This document shows, in pieces, positions 11,611 through 25,234 of a stretch of DNA of 64,000 nt. Each line of letters starts with the position of its first letter. Position 1 is the first letter of the stretch. Origin of the DNA: Lonicera japonica (taxonomy: Eukaryota; Streptophyta; Magnoliopsida; Dipsacales; Caprifoliaceae); contig JAKCWG010000718.1 of assembly GCA_021464415.1 (NCBI GenBank), positions 1 through 64,000 of the forward strand, in the 5' to 3' direction. The translations under genes and the position numbers were made by a program. Under the pieces are notes generated by a model. The model saw only the letters and a program-made list of their open reading frames with translations. It did not search any database and was not told the DNA's origin.

Positions 11611-14446
11611 TGTAACATCCCACTTTTGTTTCGCTTGTTAATTCCACCGTATTGGCCTAATTTTTCACAATTCTCACTTTGGGTATTGAATTTATGATGA
11701 AGGGTGACTTTTATGGTGTGAAAAATTCTAGCGTATCTCAATAGTATATTTACATTTGCGTGCATGGTTACAACGCAACTCGGATGGCCCGAATGAGTTT
11801 TAATCACTCAAACCTCACTTTTGCCTTTTTACCGATAAGAAAATCACATTAGGTAGTCATTCTTACTTTAAGTGGTGTTTTACTCAATGGCTATCGGAAT
11901 CAAACCGATGACCATTGCATTTGTAAACATCTTCTACAAGTTGTATTAGTGATTTTGCATATGCATCTATGGTTAAAACGCATTTCGAATAGCCGTAGTT
12001 GAATTTAATATGTTAACTGTGAAAAATCAAGTTCCGGCAAAATGAGTTTTTGTCTAACTTTGGAAGATAATAACTTCTCAATCCAAACTCCAAATGACTC
12101 ACCATTAGAACCATTAGGAAAATATTTAATATCTTTTCAACTTTCACTATGAAGATAAGCCCAAATTAAACTCTAAGAAGGTCGAAACTAATCGCAAAGT
12201 TGTTAACAAGATAGCCTGTAAACAGTGGCAATTTGTTGTTTTTGGTAGGATTGTAATTTCCCCGAATTTTTGGCATTTATGTATTATGAATTTAGAAAAA
12301 CCAAGAGACAAAAGTTGTAGCGCTTTGAGTTATCCTTAATTAGGAAAAAATGGTGCATCAATCGGAGTCCCTAGTAAAAAGTTATGCCCAATATAAGAAC
12401 AGTGCACCAGAAACTTTAGAAAATCAGGTTTGACCCAACCCATCTCATTTTGACCCGACTTTTCCCCAAACACCACAAACCTGTCATGCCTCCCCCAAAA
12501 TAGATGAGAGCTCTTAGAGATATGGTAAATGGGTGATTTGATAAGATTTTTGAGGATCACTCACTATAAATTGAAGATTCAAGCTAGGATTGCACTTTCT
12601 TCCCCATCTTCACTCATTCCTTTGCTTTAGGCTTAGAGGTTGAAACTTTGGAAGTGTCAAGCCATCAACTCACTTCTTCGACACTTTAATCTTGGAAATC
12701 CAACAATCTTAAGGTGGGAACTCTCCTTATTTCTTTGATTCCTTGATTTAAATAGTTGATTGAGTAGTAATTCTAAACTTTCGGTAGCACATTCGTATTT
12801 TCCTTTGCATGTTTGTTGTTCAAGATTGTTAAGTACGATATGAGCCTATAGATAGATATTATATGTGTTGTAGTTGATGAATAAAAAGGCTGATCATAAT
12901 ACATGTTGCCATTCAAGTGTTACTTTTTGGATTTTGGTACTGAAATAGCTTGATACACCACATGTATGTCCAATTATTGGGATTTCTGCATAAATTACCT
13001 TATTCCCTAAGTATACATCACATTAAAATCATATTTAAGCTCATGGTTAAACATCCATAAGGTGTTTGATGACATTACTAGCAGGTCTAGTAGTACTCCT
13101 CTTACTAGTCTTCACTAAATGTTTAAAATTAAGAAATTTGGCTAGTACAAGTGCAAATGCATAGTGAATAATCAGAAAATACTATCTTTATTGTTCTTGA
13201 AATTCTAAGACACATGGTTTGTGTAAGAATGACTAAAGTCCACACTTTTGTAAGTTACAGATATATGATACGTATAAACTTATAAATATTGACAATGATA
13301 AACATCTCGTGAGTTTGGTACTAAATTAAACTTATAAAATGATAATTTTTTTGGTATTTGTTTTAAATATATTTCACTATAGTGTTTTTGTTGGCTCTAC
13401 TGTGCTAATGGTTAGCTTACTACTTTTGGTAAAGTATGGGACTTTACTACTGCTTTGGTATTTGATAAAATTTCTACACCTATGGAAGGTTGTTTATATA
13501 TCTCATATGTTTTGGATTTCTTATATGATTTTGAGAAATTATATATGGTTTGGCTATGATCGGGCACTATGGCCGGCTTGTCACTAGGTGTCCTATGGGA
13601 GGACTTGGCTATGGGAGCCATACTGTGTACAGTAAAATATTATACCTAGTTGACCTATTTTGTCTTATAGGAGGACTTAGCTGTGGCAGCCTTATTAATA
13701 TTGTTCCTGTGGATGTAACGTAGTTGGGATACACCCGAACTACCCATTACATTATTGTTCTCGTGGACAGAACATAGCTGGGACAGATTTGAGCTACCAG
13801 TTACATATGTCCTGGTGGATGGACAGAGCATCAGGTATCATATGATGGTATACGATTATTGCCTTCCTTATTATACGTATGCTATAGTTCTAACATATTT
13901 TTCTTACGTCAGTTATTGTGACTAGCCTGATTAATATTACTATTTCATTTGTATATTGATGATGCTTATTTTATTGTCAATTATATATATATATATATAT
14001 ATATTTGCACTTCCCCTTTCTCCATTAGTTCCCACTAAGCCAGTTTGGCTTATTCCCTCATTTCTCGTTGCAGATAAATTCTAGTTTTATTTGAGATCGT
14101 GGGAAGGATGCAAGTACTTCTTAGTCTTTTGATACCATGAGTTTTATATTGTATTTCATAAATGTCGTATAGTTGTGTATCTGTAACGTATTAAATAATT
14201 GGAGTTGTACCGAATTTGATTTGTAATAATGACAATTTGGAGTTTGTATAGTGTTAATAATAATTATTATTATTTTTAGTTGTATTCTAAACAGGTTTTG
14301 GTTTTAAGTAGTTATGGAGACTTCATATCGAATTTTATCGAGAATTTCATAATTTTCATTTAAATTACATTTTCTTTCATTTCTATATTTAGCTATTGTT
14401 AGGGACAGCGTCCACTAGCACCATCTTTTAAAGGCGGGTCATTATA
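11611..14446 (+). repeat. Gypsy solo LTR with 5-bp TSD TGGCT
   Basis: It starts TGTAACATCC and ends GGCGGGTCATTATA, a decayed form of the usual ...TTACA end. TGGCT flanks both sides (11606-11610 and 14447-14451), as expected for a 5-bp target duplication. No internal element sequence is present, so this is a solo LTR. The shared LTR block is near 12040-12420. Degenerate tandem repeats of the 'GGGAGGACTTGGCTATGG' type lie at about 13560-13830. Confidence 0.8.
13982..14004. repeat. (AT)n microsatellite
   Basis: Uninterrupted TA dinucleotide run inside the solo LTR. Confidence 0.95.
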
Positions 14447-14451
14447 TGGCT

Positions 14452-15660
14452 TATTCATAAAGGCATGTCATTTAAAAAATAGCCACACGTTGGACTTAAT
14501 GAATATTTTGGATTTTGACTTTTGACTTTTGACCTTTTCTTTTATTTTTCTCTATTTATTTATTTCATTAAATAATTTTATTTATTTTTAAATACATTTT
14601 TTCTTTTCTTTTTGTTTTAGTTTTTCACAGTGTCAAATTTGTTTGAACTCTGATTCAATCCAAATTTTTGGGGCAACTCTAGAAATATGTTAGGAACATA
14701 ATCTAAGATTTTTCTCATCAATTTGATTAGCCGAAGATTTAAGAACAAGATAAAAACACCAACAAAACTCAATGTAATCCTTCAATGAATAGCTTTTGTA
14801 GCTTGACTTCCTTATAGTTCTTTAGATGTAGTCTCGAGCGGCTTAAACAACTTACAAGCAAACATGTTTTTGTCGAAGGAATAAAGCCAACACAATTTTA
14901 GACTTTACATGTATGCTTTCCATGTGCAAGTATAGAGCCGCATTTAATGCAAAAATATCCATTGCAAGTATCTACAATAATTATCGAAACTAACAATAGA
15001 AATATCCAAACAAAAATTTGAATATGATGTATTTGGAATAGCAAGGAAAAAGTGTCTTCCCTTTTTGGTTCTCTTTCTCACAACATTCATGTCTTTAAGG
15101 ACTATTTATCTAAAATTTTACAAAAGTGGTCATAAAGCATCTCCTAGCAAGAAAAATAAATTAAGCATTACATCATGCATTACCAAAAAATATCCTATAA
15201 TATTGTCTTAGGTGCAAAAGATTGTTAATTAGATCAATGTATAATATAATCGATGCTTGGACATAAAATATAAAATAACAAGAATAAAATGTAACACCAA
15301 TAGTTATTTCAAATTCATATAAAGAATCTACACCCACCAGATTGCGTCACATTTATGATATATGTGGTTAATAATATGAGATGATCAACATTGTCAAGCC
15401 ATATATTCGATATATAGTGAAACAAAATTTGAATTAGTAATCCACAGTAATATGTAATTACTGAAATAACTACATAGGCACAAGTGAACTACAACTAAAA
15501 GATTGCAATGTAATATACAACTGAGATATTGTTCTTGGATAAATCTAAGTCACCAATTGGGATTATGAGTTAAGGATATTTCAAGAAATGTGTTTTATTG
15601 TATAGATATGTAACTAAAAAAGAAGACTCAAGTTGCGTATTTTACTATCTAAAATGTTGT
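14452..15660. other. No recognisable feature
   Basis: AT-rich DNA with frequent stops in all frames. No repeat ends or RNA genes seen. Confidence 0.5.
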
Positions 15661-17216
15661 TGTTGGTCGGATTTTAACCCTAGAGGGGGGTGAATAGGGT
15701 TTAAAAACTTTAATGCATAATTAAAAACTTTTCTAAAGATGTTTAAATAAAACAAATTTGCTAAACCAATATATCAAGGAATGCAAGAAATAAACAATTA
15801 AACACAAGAGCAAATAATCAAACAATCTCAAAATAAGCAATAATATAGAAGTTAGATAAAGAGATTGAGTTAGAAAGATTGAACCAATTGAAGTCCAAGA
15901 CTTTTTGTCCTCACGGTTTTGGTTTACCAAACCATAGGCCTCGCTTGGTTAGTTCCCCGAGAATTTTCACTAATTCCAATCTCCTTCCGGGTGAAGATCA
16001 AACCTTTACAAGTGTTGTTGTCTCATTACACTCTACAAGTATTGCTATACCATAATACTCTCACAAGATTCCGTCTTGTTAATCTATGAGATTTACCTCT
16101 CACAAATACTAAACAAGAGTTTACCTTCTTGTTTTCCTATGAGATTTACCTTTCACAATTTGAATATAAATTGTTTGGTAATTTACACCAATTAACAACA
16201 ACTTTTAAGTGTTTAAAGAATATAATTGAAGCTCACACTAGAGTTACTTGTTTGATCAAGATTTATAGCTCAATAAGAATGATTGATCAAAAATAATTTC
16301 TTGAATCTTTTGATATTGAAGATAAATGAAGTATATAGTATGGGAGTGATTCAAGGTGTTCAAAATGTGTCTTAGATAGGAAATACATAGTCCTAAAAGT
16401 GATATAGCTGTTTGTGAGGTTTCGTAGAAGTTTGGTACCAAAAATGATAAAAAATCAGAAATCAAACGGCTGTATTTTGGGCCATCAATCGACTGAGCAA
16501 AGCTCCTTAGTAGACTGAGTGGGCCTTAGTTGACTGAGCACAATCCATCAGTCGACTGATGGACCAGAGTGCCCATCAGGCCATAAGGCCAAAAATCCTA
16601 ATTTTTTCACTTTTGCATATAAGCTCCAAAATCAATTCTAATGCTTTGGGGACCTTAAAAATAAGTTCCTAAGACACCTATTTTTGGGAAAACTCAAAAT
16701 ATGATCATTTGAATTTAATATGAATTTATTTCAAAACCGGTTTTTGCTTAAAATGATGTTTTGAAAGAAATTTTGATTCAAACTTGATTTTGATCATTTT
16801 AAGAATGTTGTAACAATATCTATGAGCTATATAAATAATCAAATAAGAAACTTTACATAATACCTAAGCACTCATTCAATTATCGAATTAACGAGTCTTT
16901 GAATGCTTCGATATCTTTCTTCAATTTGATCTTCACTTGAAGCTTTTGTCTTGAAGCTCGTGCATGTGATCCTTGATCTTGATCTCCATGGATTTGCATT
17001 GATGAGATTGATCTTCTTGTTAGTCCAATGTATTGTTTACTTGATCGGATATTAATTGAATGATCATTGTCATGTGGCATGTTTTCTTCGAGCAATCATG
17101 TTATTCTTGATTTTTAAAGTAAAAAAACTATAATCTTAAATCAAGAAACATGTTAAATTACACATGATTAAATTATTGTTATTATCAAAATAAGATTAAG
17201 ACCTTCTAGGTCAACA
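15661..17216 (-). repeat. Copia (SIRE-related) solo LTR
   Basis: On the minus strand it starts TGTTGACCTAGAAGG and ends TCCGACCAACA. It is related to the LTRs of the complete copia element (22071 and 33256) and close to the solo LTR at 36044. The flanks GTTGT and GTTAT match at four of five bases, fitting an aged 5-bp TSD. It holds an array of the TCGACTGA-type motif at about 16482-16563. Confidence 0.85.
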
Positions 17217-18036
17217 GTTATTACCATATATTAAGAGACAACTAATTTTGGATATCATATTGAAATAAAGAACTTAAAGGGAGATAATAGAACTAGGACT
17301 CTAAGTAACAGATATTCAGTGCCGCTTTATTACTAAAGTGGAATAGTAAAACTATCATGATAGAGTATGAAATGGTAATGAGAAGACCCTCATGGATATT
17401 GTTTGAGAAGTAAATTTCAAAGCATTGTGCGAAACAGCCAAAAAAATAAAAATGACATACAAGAGTAGTAAATGTCAATTTCAAGCAAGATTGCTATTTT
17501 ATGCTCAAACAAGATCCAAGAAAAAGAGCAATCACATCACACCTATTTAATAACCATATGTAAACATGGTAACATAAAACATATCATTATATCAAGAGTG
17601 ATTACTCGCTACAAAGTAGACAATGCACTTAAGCATTCATTTATATCATCTCCTTCTACATTAATAGAAAGTAACATATAGTCATCTACTAGTTGTAGAA
17701 ATTCAAGAAAACATGAATATAAGGAACAATATCACATTAGTTATTGACTGTTCCATATAATCTTGTTAGAATATTGGTGAAGAAAAAAAAGTAGACATAT
17801 AATAGTCAAAATTTTCTGCTTAACCATTCTTCACTATTACGCTAGCTATAATTCTTGTTGGCTAAGAATTATAAACCTCCTTTGCTAGCAAACGTTTGGA
17901 AATTGCATGTACCGACAATGTTTCACCAATCTAAATGCGGTGGAGTCCTTGTGCTTCAAGCGGTTACATACATGCCCGCACCTTGTTTTATATAAATAAG
18001 GTAATGTGTGATTCAAATATAATAGTATTGTGTATG
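17217..18036. other. No recognisable feature
   Basis: AT-rich spacer with no supported gene. The short ORFs on both strands overlap and are uninformative. Confidence 0.5.
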
Positions 18037-20612
18037 TGTGAGAATCCGCGTTCTCGACGCCTGTGTCCTCGTGGGTGGCAATTCCGTGTTGCTTTGAAAA
18101 TCAGTTTTTGAAAAGAATAAGAGTGGCCAGTTTATTTTACTAAACAAACAAAATGTTTGTGTAAAAGAGACATATTATGGAATAAATATCCTCTTATACA
18201 CAATGTATGCGAAACCAGTTGATCCGAAGGTTCGGGGATTGAGTTACGAATCGGGAAGATGTTAGGCATCCAATTCGCCCTTTCGGTCTCTTGAGTAGGA
18301 TATGCGCATATTATAATTCAGCTCTTGCATGCTATGGCTATTACTTTACAGCTTTCCGTGCTTGCTTTAGAAATTAGGATTTTGGGGATGGGATGAAAAC
18401 GATATGTTTCCTAGTTCGCCCAGGATTTTTGAAATAAGTGTCTGTGATTTGGAAAAGAGAATTTGATAATAATTATGCAATGAAACAAGTGATTTTGTAA
18501 AACATTGGGCTTTTCGGAAACTGATTCGTTGTGGAATCTTATATTCGATATGATATGAGGCGAATTGACTGATCATATACCATAGTCTATTGATTAAACC
18601 AGTATAAATGGCACTAGTGCTCTCATAATTGAGTATTTATCACATATACACGACAATCTATGAGTTGGATTTAATATATAGCGATTATCAATTCTTTCGT
18701 ATAACAATGCCGCTAATTCGAGCTTTTGGAAAAGTAAGAAAATAATAATACTATTTTGGAATTGGATTATAGTTTGTTATACACCTTTGGTTTTGAAAAT
18801 AATTTGAAAAAGGTTTTGAAAATCTATCAAGTGATAGAAATTATGTAGACAAGAATATGAATTATAAGACTGACGAATAAATAAAAGAGGAGAGAGAAAA
18901 TTATACCTGAGCCCCTTTGGAGGGATAGAATAAGGGGCTCTTAGCGTTTACCACGAAATCCCCTTGATTTTTGATGAAAAATAAGAATAGAGGAGGGGTC
19001 TATTTATAGTTGAGAAAAATGCTTGGAGAGCAAGAAAATATATTGCAACCAGGACTCTTGAAGCTTATCGTGAAGCCTTTCCATCGTTGGATCATGCTGG
19101 TTTATTTATATATGTTGGAAATATAAGTCTTCTAGATCATGTCAAAATTTCAGGTCGATCGGAGTTCGGGAAGGACTCCTTTTGCTCTGATTGGTACGAA
19201 GAGTCTGTTTCCGCGTAGGAAAGGTACTTGTTGTAGACAAGGTAACTTTTTTGTACAACAAGTCAAGTTATAACCGTTGGATGATGCTAATTTTTGGATA
19301 TGTATTTACAATAGAAGTCTTCTAGACCCTTGCAAAATTTGAAGCCGATCAGACTTCGGGAAGGACTCGGTCCCCCCAGATTGGTACAAAGATTTTGTTC
19401 CTGCGTAGGAAACATACTTACATACAACAACCTCACTTGTTATACGACAAGTGAACTTATAGTCATTTCATTTTCCTAAATTTTGGGTTTCCCTACAAAT
19501 GTTTTCTAGCTTGTATCTAAATTTGAAATTGATCAGAGTCGGGGAAGGCCTCCATTTACTTTAATTGCTACGAAGTACATTTTGACTAGAATTTCACGAT
19601 AAACGAATTGATTCTTGATGATCCCATGTCCGACAATCAAAACTTTGGATATGTTCCTCCCCACAATAAGACCTATCTAATGACCAAACTTGAGATCATT
19701 TTAACTTCGGGAAGGACTCCATTTGAGCACCCGAAATGAACTCCTTTTTTCTGAATTTTTGGAGATCCGACTTTCAGATCGAGCTAATTTTCGATTATGC
19801 CGCTCCTTATGGTAATTTTTAACAATCCTGAAAGTTTTAGGATGATCATAAATGCATAACTATCCTTTCACAAGTTTCCAGGAGTTTTGACGGTTTCTGG
19901 TTTCGGCAGTTTCTGGTAATTCTCGTAACTTCTCATCTAGTGGTCCTTTCGGCTTCCTTCTTTGACCTGTATCATATGTACAAAGTATGTGTGCATCTAG
20001 GAATGCTCGTTCATGCAAGAGTGTTCATTTATTTGGAGATCAGGATTGTTGCCGACGTCGCAAAATGAGGTGTTCATAGTATGCAAAAAGAGAATTTTAT
20101 AGAGATAGAAAATTATGATAACAGAGATAGAAAAATACAACAAAGCACAAAGAGAAAAACATAAGTAAAGCATCTAGGTGAGAATTTTGCAATGTCTTTT
20201 TTTGAGTGCTAAATAGATACATAGTGTGTAGGTATAAGTCTATTAACCTGTCTTGTAAACCAATTTTTTGATATGGTGAAAATACTGGTGCGTTATGGAC
20301 CAGTACCAATTTTCCGATACCACGCTATTCACATACTTCCTCGTGTAGTGTGATTGGTTCTTTTTTGTGCCCAATAATTTTAATTGTGAAAATATTTCTT
20401 TTGTCATTTGTATCCCAAGGCCCCTAATTGGAAATTAGTGACGCCTAGTTTCCCCGCAAAATCTAAGCCAATTCCATAACCAGTAATATCCAAGTGTGAG
20501 AGAGAGAAAGAAGCTTAGCTCTCCATATTAGGTAATCTAAGAAAATTCCATGTGAGCTAACTTTTACTTTAATATATTCACTTTCTAACATACGAGTAAA
20601 TTAGTGACAAAA
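18037..20612 (+). repeat. LTR-like repeat (second gypsy-type family)
   Basis: It starts TGTGAGAATCCGCG. An inverted relative lies at 35507-37797: both share CCGAAGGTTCGGGGAT, then a GTTACGAATCGGGAAG-like stretch and GGATATGCGC. The right end is set only by the start of the next LTR at 20613. Family assignment (Tat/Ogre-like) is a guess. Confidence 0.5.
19076..19760 (+). repeat. Degenerate tandem repeat, about 185-190 bp unit, 3-4 copies
   Basis: Each unit carries a CCGTTGGATGATGC-like start, a TCTTCTAGA box (about 19128, 19317 and 19503) and a GATCGGAGTTCGGGAAGGACTC-like block. The fourth unit is weak. Confidence 0.7.
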
Positions 20613-22070
20613 TGTAGTACCCCGTATTTCGTTTCCGTGTTAATCCTCTTCATGAACTTAATTCATGTTTGATCTCTGTAAGAGGAGTTTATTTTTGTTC
20701 TGGAATCTTCATTGTTAATCCAACATTTTTAACAAGTCATATAAATGTTATTATATATGTGTGCATGGTTACAACATATTTCGGGAACACATGGTTGAAT
20801 TTGGTGGCTAATGGTGAAAATTAAACTTTTGCACGAAATGAGGTTTTAGCCAACTTTGGGAGGCCATGTCTTTCTCATACGAAGTCCAAATGACTCCCCT
20901 TTTAAGGCTACAGTTTCATCTCTTTCCCTTCTACAAGTTTCGTGTTTAGCCCGAATTGAGATAACATTGTTTCGGGGGTCAATGGAGCACAACAAAATGG
21001 GATTTTTTACATAATTTCCCATGATCGATTAAAGGAATGCTTTGATCGATCAGAGCTTGGCAGTGGGGTCTAACTAGTTATTTTGACTAGATATTTATCC
21101 CTTTTCACCCCTTTTCCTTTCCCATTCAACCCTACATTATTTGAGAGGCTTAGAGAAAGGCGATAGCTCATCTTTGTGGTGAATTTGAGAGATTTTTGGT
21201 TATCCCTCATCTTGATACAAGATAATTCTCAAATCATCTCTAAATAATCATCATTTTCATCATCTTCATCATCCACCATGGCTAGAGTTTCAAGGTTTTG
21301 GGGGAAAATTTCAATATATAGCTTCGATTCGGCTCAATCCAACACTCATTCTTTGAGGTAAAGCTTCAATAAGGTGGGAGCACTAGTACTAAAACTTATT
21401 TTTAACTTATTATGTGTTACGTCATTCAAATTAAACAAAAAATGGGTTTTTTTTTTATATAAATTCAAAATTGCTTGTGCTTGAGGATTTGGTTTGATTT
21501 TCCTTTAAATTGACGATTTCATAAGAATCCCCCATCAGTTGTTATACTTAAAAGATTGATGTGGAATCCATACATACAGATACGATAACAGATAATAATT
21601 TGGGGATACACATATATATGGATATATTGATGGATTTAAAGCCTGTTTTGGTTATGATTACTTATATATGTGCTATTATCGTTGTATTTATATAAGCTAT
21701 AGGTTGGCTATTTGTGAGAATTTTTGAATAACTAGTCAGTCTATAATTGCCTTCGACAAGTTTCTAAAATTATTTGGAATAAGCTATGTATTGAGATCAT
21801 GTGTGGAACTTTATATTGAATCTAAGTATTACAAATTATGAATTATTCTTGGCTTTGTTCTGATTTGACAAATCTTTGCAAAAATCCCCAAATTAGTGAA
21901 ACTAATAAATGAAACTCTGAATTTAACCACTATTTAACGGACGTGGCAAACTTGGCTTAAGTACAACAATGATACTACTATATGATTAATGGAACTATAT
22001 AATTTTAGATATCTATATATGTATATGCGATTTACGTATATGTTCAGTACATATTTGATTGATATATATA
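20613..22070 (+). repeat. Gypsy LTR, left part (split by copia element)
   Basis: It starts TGTAGTACCCCG, similar to the gypsy LTR starts elsewhere in the window, and carries the shared LTR block near 20870-20950. It is interrupted at 22070 by the complete copia element and resumes at 34645. Confidence 0.65.
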
Positions 22071-23444
22071 TGTTGACTTGAAAGTCATTAATCTTGTTTT
22101 GATAATAACAATAAACTTAATCTTGTGTAATTTAACTTAGTTGATGTTTTAAGTTATAGCCACAATAAAATTGATCACACGTGGACTTAACCGAAAAGCC
22201 GAAATCAAGATCATTCATCTACAAAGTATTGCAATCAAAGTTTTACATCTCACACAACTCTTGTCAACACACCTTTAATGGCATCTCTATGAAGTACAAA
22301 AAGCCAAGGAATAATAGAATCGAAGATACAAACGAAGCTCTCGAAGATTCATTGGTGTTCATAATTAAGTGAGTACTTAGATTTTATGTAAAAGATATCA
22401 TTGTTCAATTATATAGCTCATAAAATGATTTAACCTTGACAAGATTGATCAAAACTAGTTTTATCCTTGAAAACGTATTTTTACCGAAAACTAGTCATCT
22501 TGAAAAATTCACTATAAATTTTTATGAATGAATTTTGTTACAAAAACAATGATAGAAGTCTTAGAAAATCAATTTTAAACATCCCTTATCCTCAAAATTG
22601 ATTTTTGAGTTAATTTGGAAAAGTTTGAAAAATGGGATTTTTGGTCAATCTGGCAGCAGATCAGAGGAGACCATCAGTCGACTGATGAGCTTTGCTCAAT
22701 CGACTGATGGCCCAGAAACTAGCTGTTGGAGTTCTGATTTTTTACCATTTTTGGTACCAAACTTTTACTAACTCCCTCCAAACGGCCATATGGTGTCTTA
22801 GACTATATATACACCATCTAAGACTTATTTAAACAGTCTTGAATCATTCCTACACTATTCTATTCATCTACATTCAATATTCAAAGATTCAAGAACATTT
22901 CTTTTGATCAATCATCTTTATTTTGAGCTATATTTTATTGATCAAATTTGATATCTCTTAGTGTGCGCTTAAGTTGTAATCTTCATACACTATTGAGCTA
23001 TTGTACATTGGTGTTAGAGACCAAATCATTTCTTTCAAACATTAAGAGAGGTTTATCTCTTAAGATAGCAAAAGTGAATTCTTGTGTGAGTATTGAGAGA
23101 GATTCAATACTTGTAAGAGTGTGTGAGAAGAATACACTTGTAGAGGTTTGATCTTCACCCGAAAGGAGATCAGTTATAGTGGAATTTCTCGGGGTAATAA
23201 CCGAGCGCGGAGTAGGGGCTAACAAGCCGAACCGTGTGGACAAAAAGTCTTCGACTTTGATCGGTTCAATCTTTCTAACTCTTGAACTCTTATATTGTGT
23301 TACTTGCACCTTGTGATTGGAATTATCCTTGTTTATTGTTTGCTTGATTGACATAGACATCGAATATTTTTAAATTGATTTTAAAAATCTCATTAAGTTT
23401 TAAAAACCCAATTCACCCCCCTCTAGGGTATTTTGCGACCTACA
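22071..23444 (+). repeat. 5' LTR of the copia element
   Basis: It starts TGTTGACTTGAAAG and ends TTTGCGACCTACA (1374 bp). A palindrome CATCAGTCGACTGATG lies at 22672-22687 with a second, imperfect copy to about 22711. A TATATATA box at 22804-22811 is the likely promoter. Confidence 0.92.
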
Positions 23445-23446
23445 AT

Positions 23447-23458
23447 TGGTATCAAAGG
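23447..23458 (+). other. Primer-binding site (initiator tRNA-Met type)
   Basis: TGGTATCAAAGG begins two bases after the 5' LTR. It matches the 3' end complement of plant initiator tRNA-Met (TGGTATCAGAGC) with few differences. Confidence 0.85.
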
Positions 23459-23527
23459 TTGTACTCTTGTTTTAATTTTATAATCTTAGAGTTTACGATC
23501 ATCTCTATCTATCAAGGAACCGGACTT

Positions 23528-25234
23528 AACGAAGGTTCTTCCACCACTAGGCCACCTCTATTTGATGGCAAAAATTATGGTTATTGGAAAAATCGCATGT
23601 GTACTTTTCTTTAAGCTAGTGACTTTGAACAATGGAGGGTTACACTCATTGGACCCTATGAGATTACCAAAACCGATGAAAGGGGTAATGTCACTCCTAA
23701 ATCAATTTCCGAATATGATGAGCATGACATTAAGAAAATCCAATTTAATGCTAGAGCCTTAAATTCTTTACATTGTGCATTAACTATGGACGAATACAAC
23801 AAAATTTCTAGTTGTAAAACCACAAAAGAAATATGGGACAAATTAGAGGTTGCTCATGAGGGAACCTCACAAGTTAAGGATGACAATATTCAAATGCTTG
23901 GTCATGATTATGAGCTTTTCAAAATGGAGCCTAATGAATCACTTGCTTCTATGTATAGTAGGTTCTCCATTATTACTAATGCTTTAGATCTCCTTGGAAA
24001 TGTTTATTCCAATGAAGACAAGATTCGAAAGATTCTTAGAACTCTTCCCAAGAAGTGGAGACCCAAAGTAACGACTATTCAAGAAGCCAAGAACCTCAAA
24101 ACGCTAAGTATGGATGAACTATTGGGTTCACTTAAAACCCACGAGAAGTAATTAGAAGAAGAAGTGGACTCAAAAGCCAAGAAGACTCTTGCTCTCAAGG
24201 CAAGTCAACGAGAGGATGATGAAGAGTCAATGGGCGGTGATGATGACATGGCTCTCCTCTCTAGAAACTTCATGAAATTTCTAGCCAAGAAGAAGAAGTT
24301 TCAAGGAAAAGGAAACAACTTTGGTTCTTCATCAAAGAGGAACATTGATCGATCAATTCAACCAAGAGTTGAAAACGAAGAAGTCAAGAAATGTTTCCAT
24401 TGCCATGAACCGGGACACTTCAAAACCAATTGCCCGGTTAGAAGAAAGGAGAGAAGAGATAAAAGAGATAAAGCCTTCAAACAAGTAAGGCATGCCCTCA
24501 AGGGGACTTGGAGTGATTCTGAAGAGGGTGAGTCCGATGCCGACTCTAGCGACGAGGAGACGGCAAATCTTTGCCTTATGGCAAGAGACGATGAGGTAGA
24601 CTCTATTTATGATTCATTTAGTGATGACAATGTTTCTATAAATGATGATGCTCATGATGAAAATGACTATGATGAGTTATATAAAATGTTTGAGGAATTG
24701 CATAGCAAATTTGAAAATCTATATAAGAAGTTTGCAAGCCTCAAAAAGGAGAATTTGATAATTTCTAACAAATGTGAAATTTTTGAGAAAGAAAACATGG
24801 TTTTGAAAAATGAAATCAATACTTTGAAGAAAGGAAAGGAAAAGGAAATTCCAAATACACTTGTAGTAAAAAATATCAAATTAAAAGATCAAGTGGATGA
24901 TCTAACTAATAGCTTAGCCAAATTCATCAATGGTAGGGATAAAATGGATAAACTATTAGGAATGCAAAGGTGTGTATTTGACAAAGCCGGTTTGGGTTAC
25001 AACCAAAAGGATTACAAAAACTTCTTTAAAACATATACACCTCATGATCCCACTCATCTTTGCTCATATTGTGGTAGAAATACTCATCATGTGGATCATT
25101 GTTTCTATCAAAACGAAGGTTTCCCTAAAAGGAAGCTTGCTTGGGGTCCAAAAGGAACCATTATGTTTGCTAACCCAAAGGGACCCAACACATTTTGGGT
25201 ACCAAAGGAGAAGTTACTCAAAGTCATGGTGTAG
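23528..25234 (+). pseudogene. gag: Copia gag, broken by in-frame stops
   Basis: Nucleocapsid/capsid protein of the copia element. One frame runs from the GSSTTRPPLFDGKNYGYW region through a UBN2/copia gag domain (EIWDKLEVAHEGT, then DELLGSLKTHEK), an acidic LALLSRNF-like stretch, a CCHC zinc knuckle (CFHCHEPGHFKTNC near 24393) and a Lys/Glu-rich coiled coil (about 24660-24870). A second cysteine/histidine cluster (CSYCGRNTHHVDHC) follows. TAA stops at 23612 and 24149 and a TAG at 25232 interrupt the frame. No ATG is present where the gag start is expected. The same frame continues into pol, so gag and pol were probably one ORF. Confidence 0.88.

Noticed and set aside
11538..11807. 89-aa minus-strand ORF
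   Set aside because: Crosses the start of a solo LTR and has no recognisable motif.
23375..23614. 79-aa ORF starting in the copia 5' LTR as a separate gene
   Set aside because: Its ATG is in the LTR; the useful part is the start of gag, listed there.
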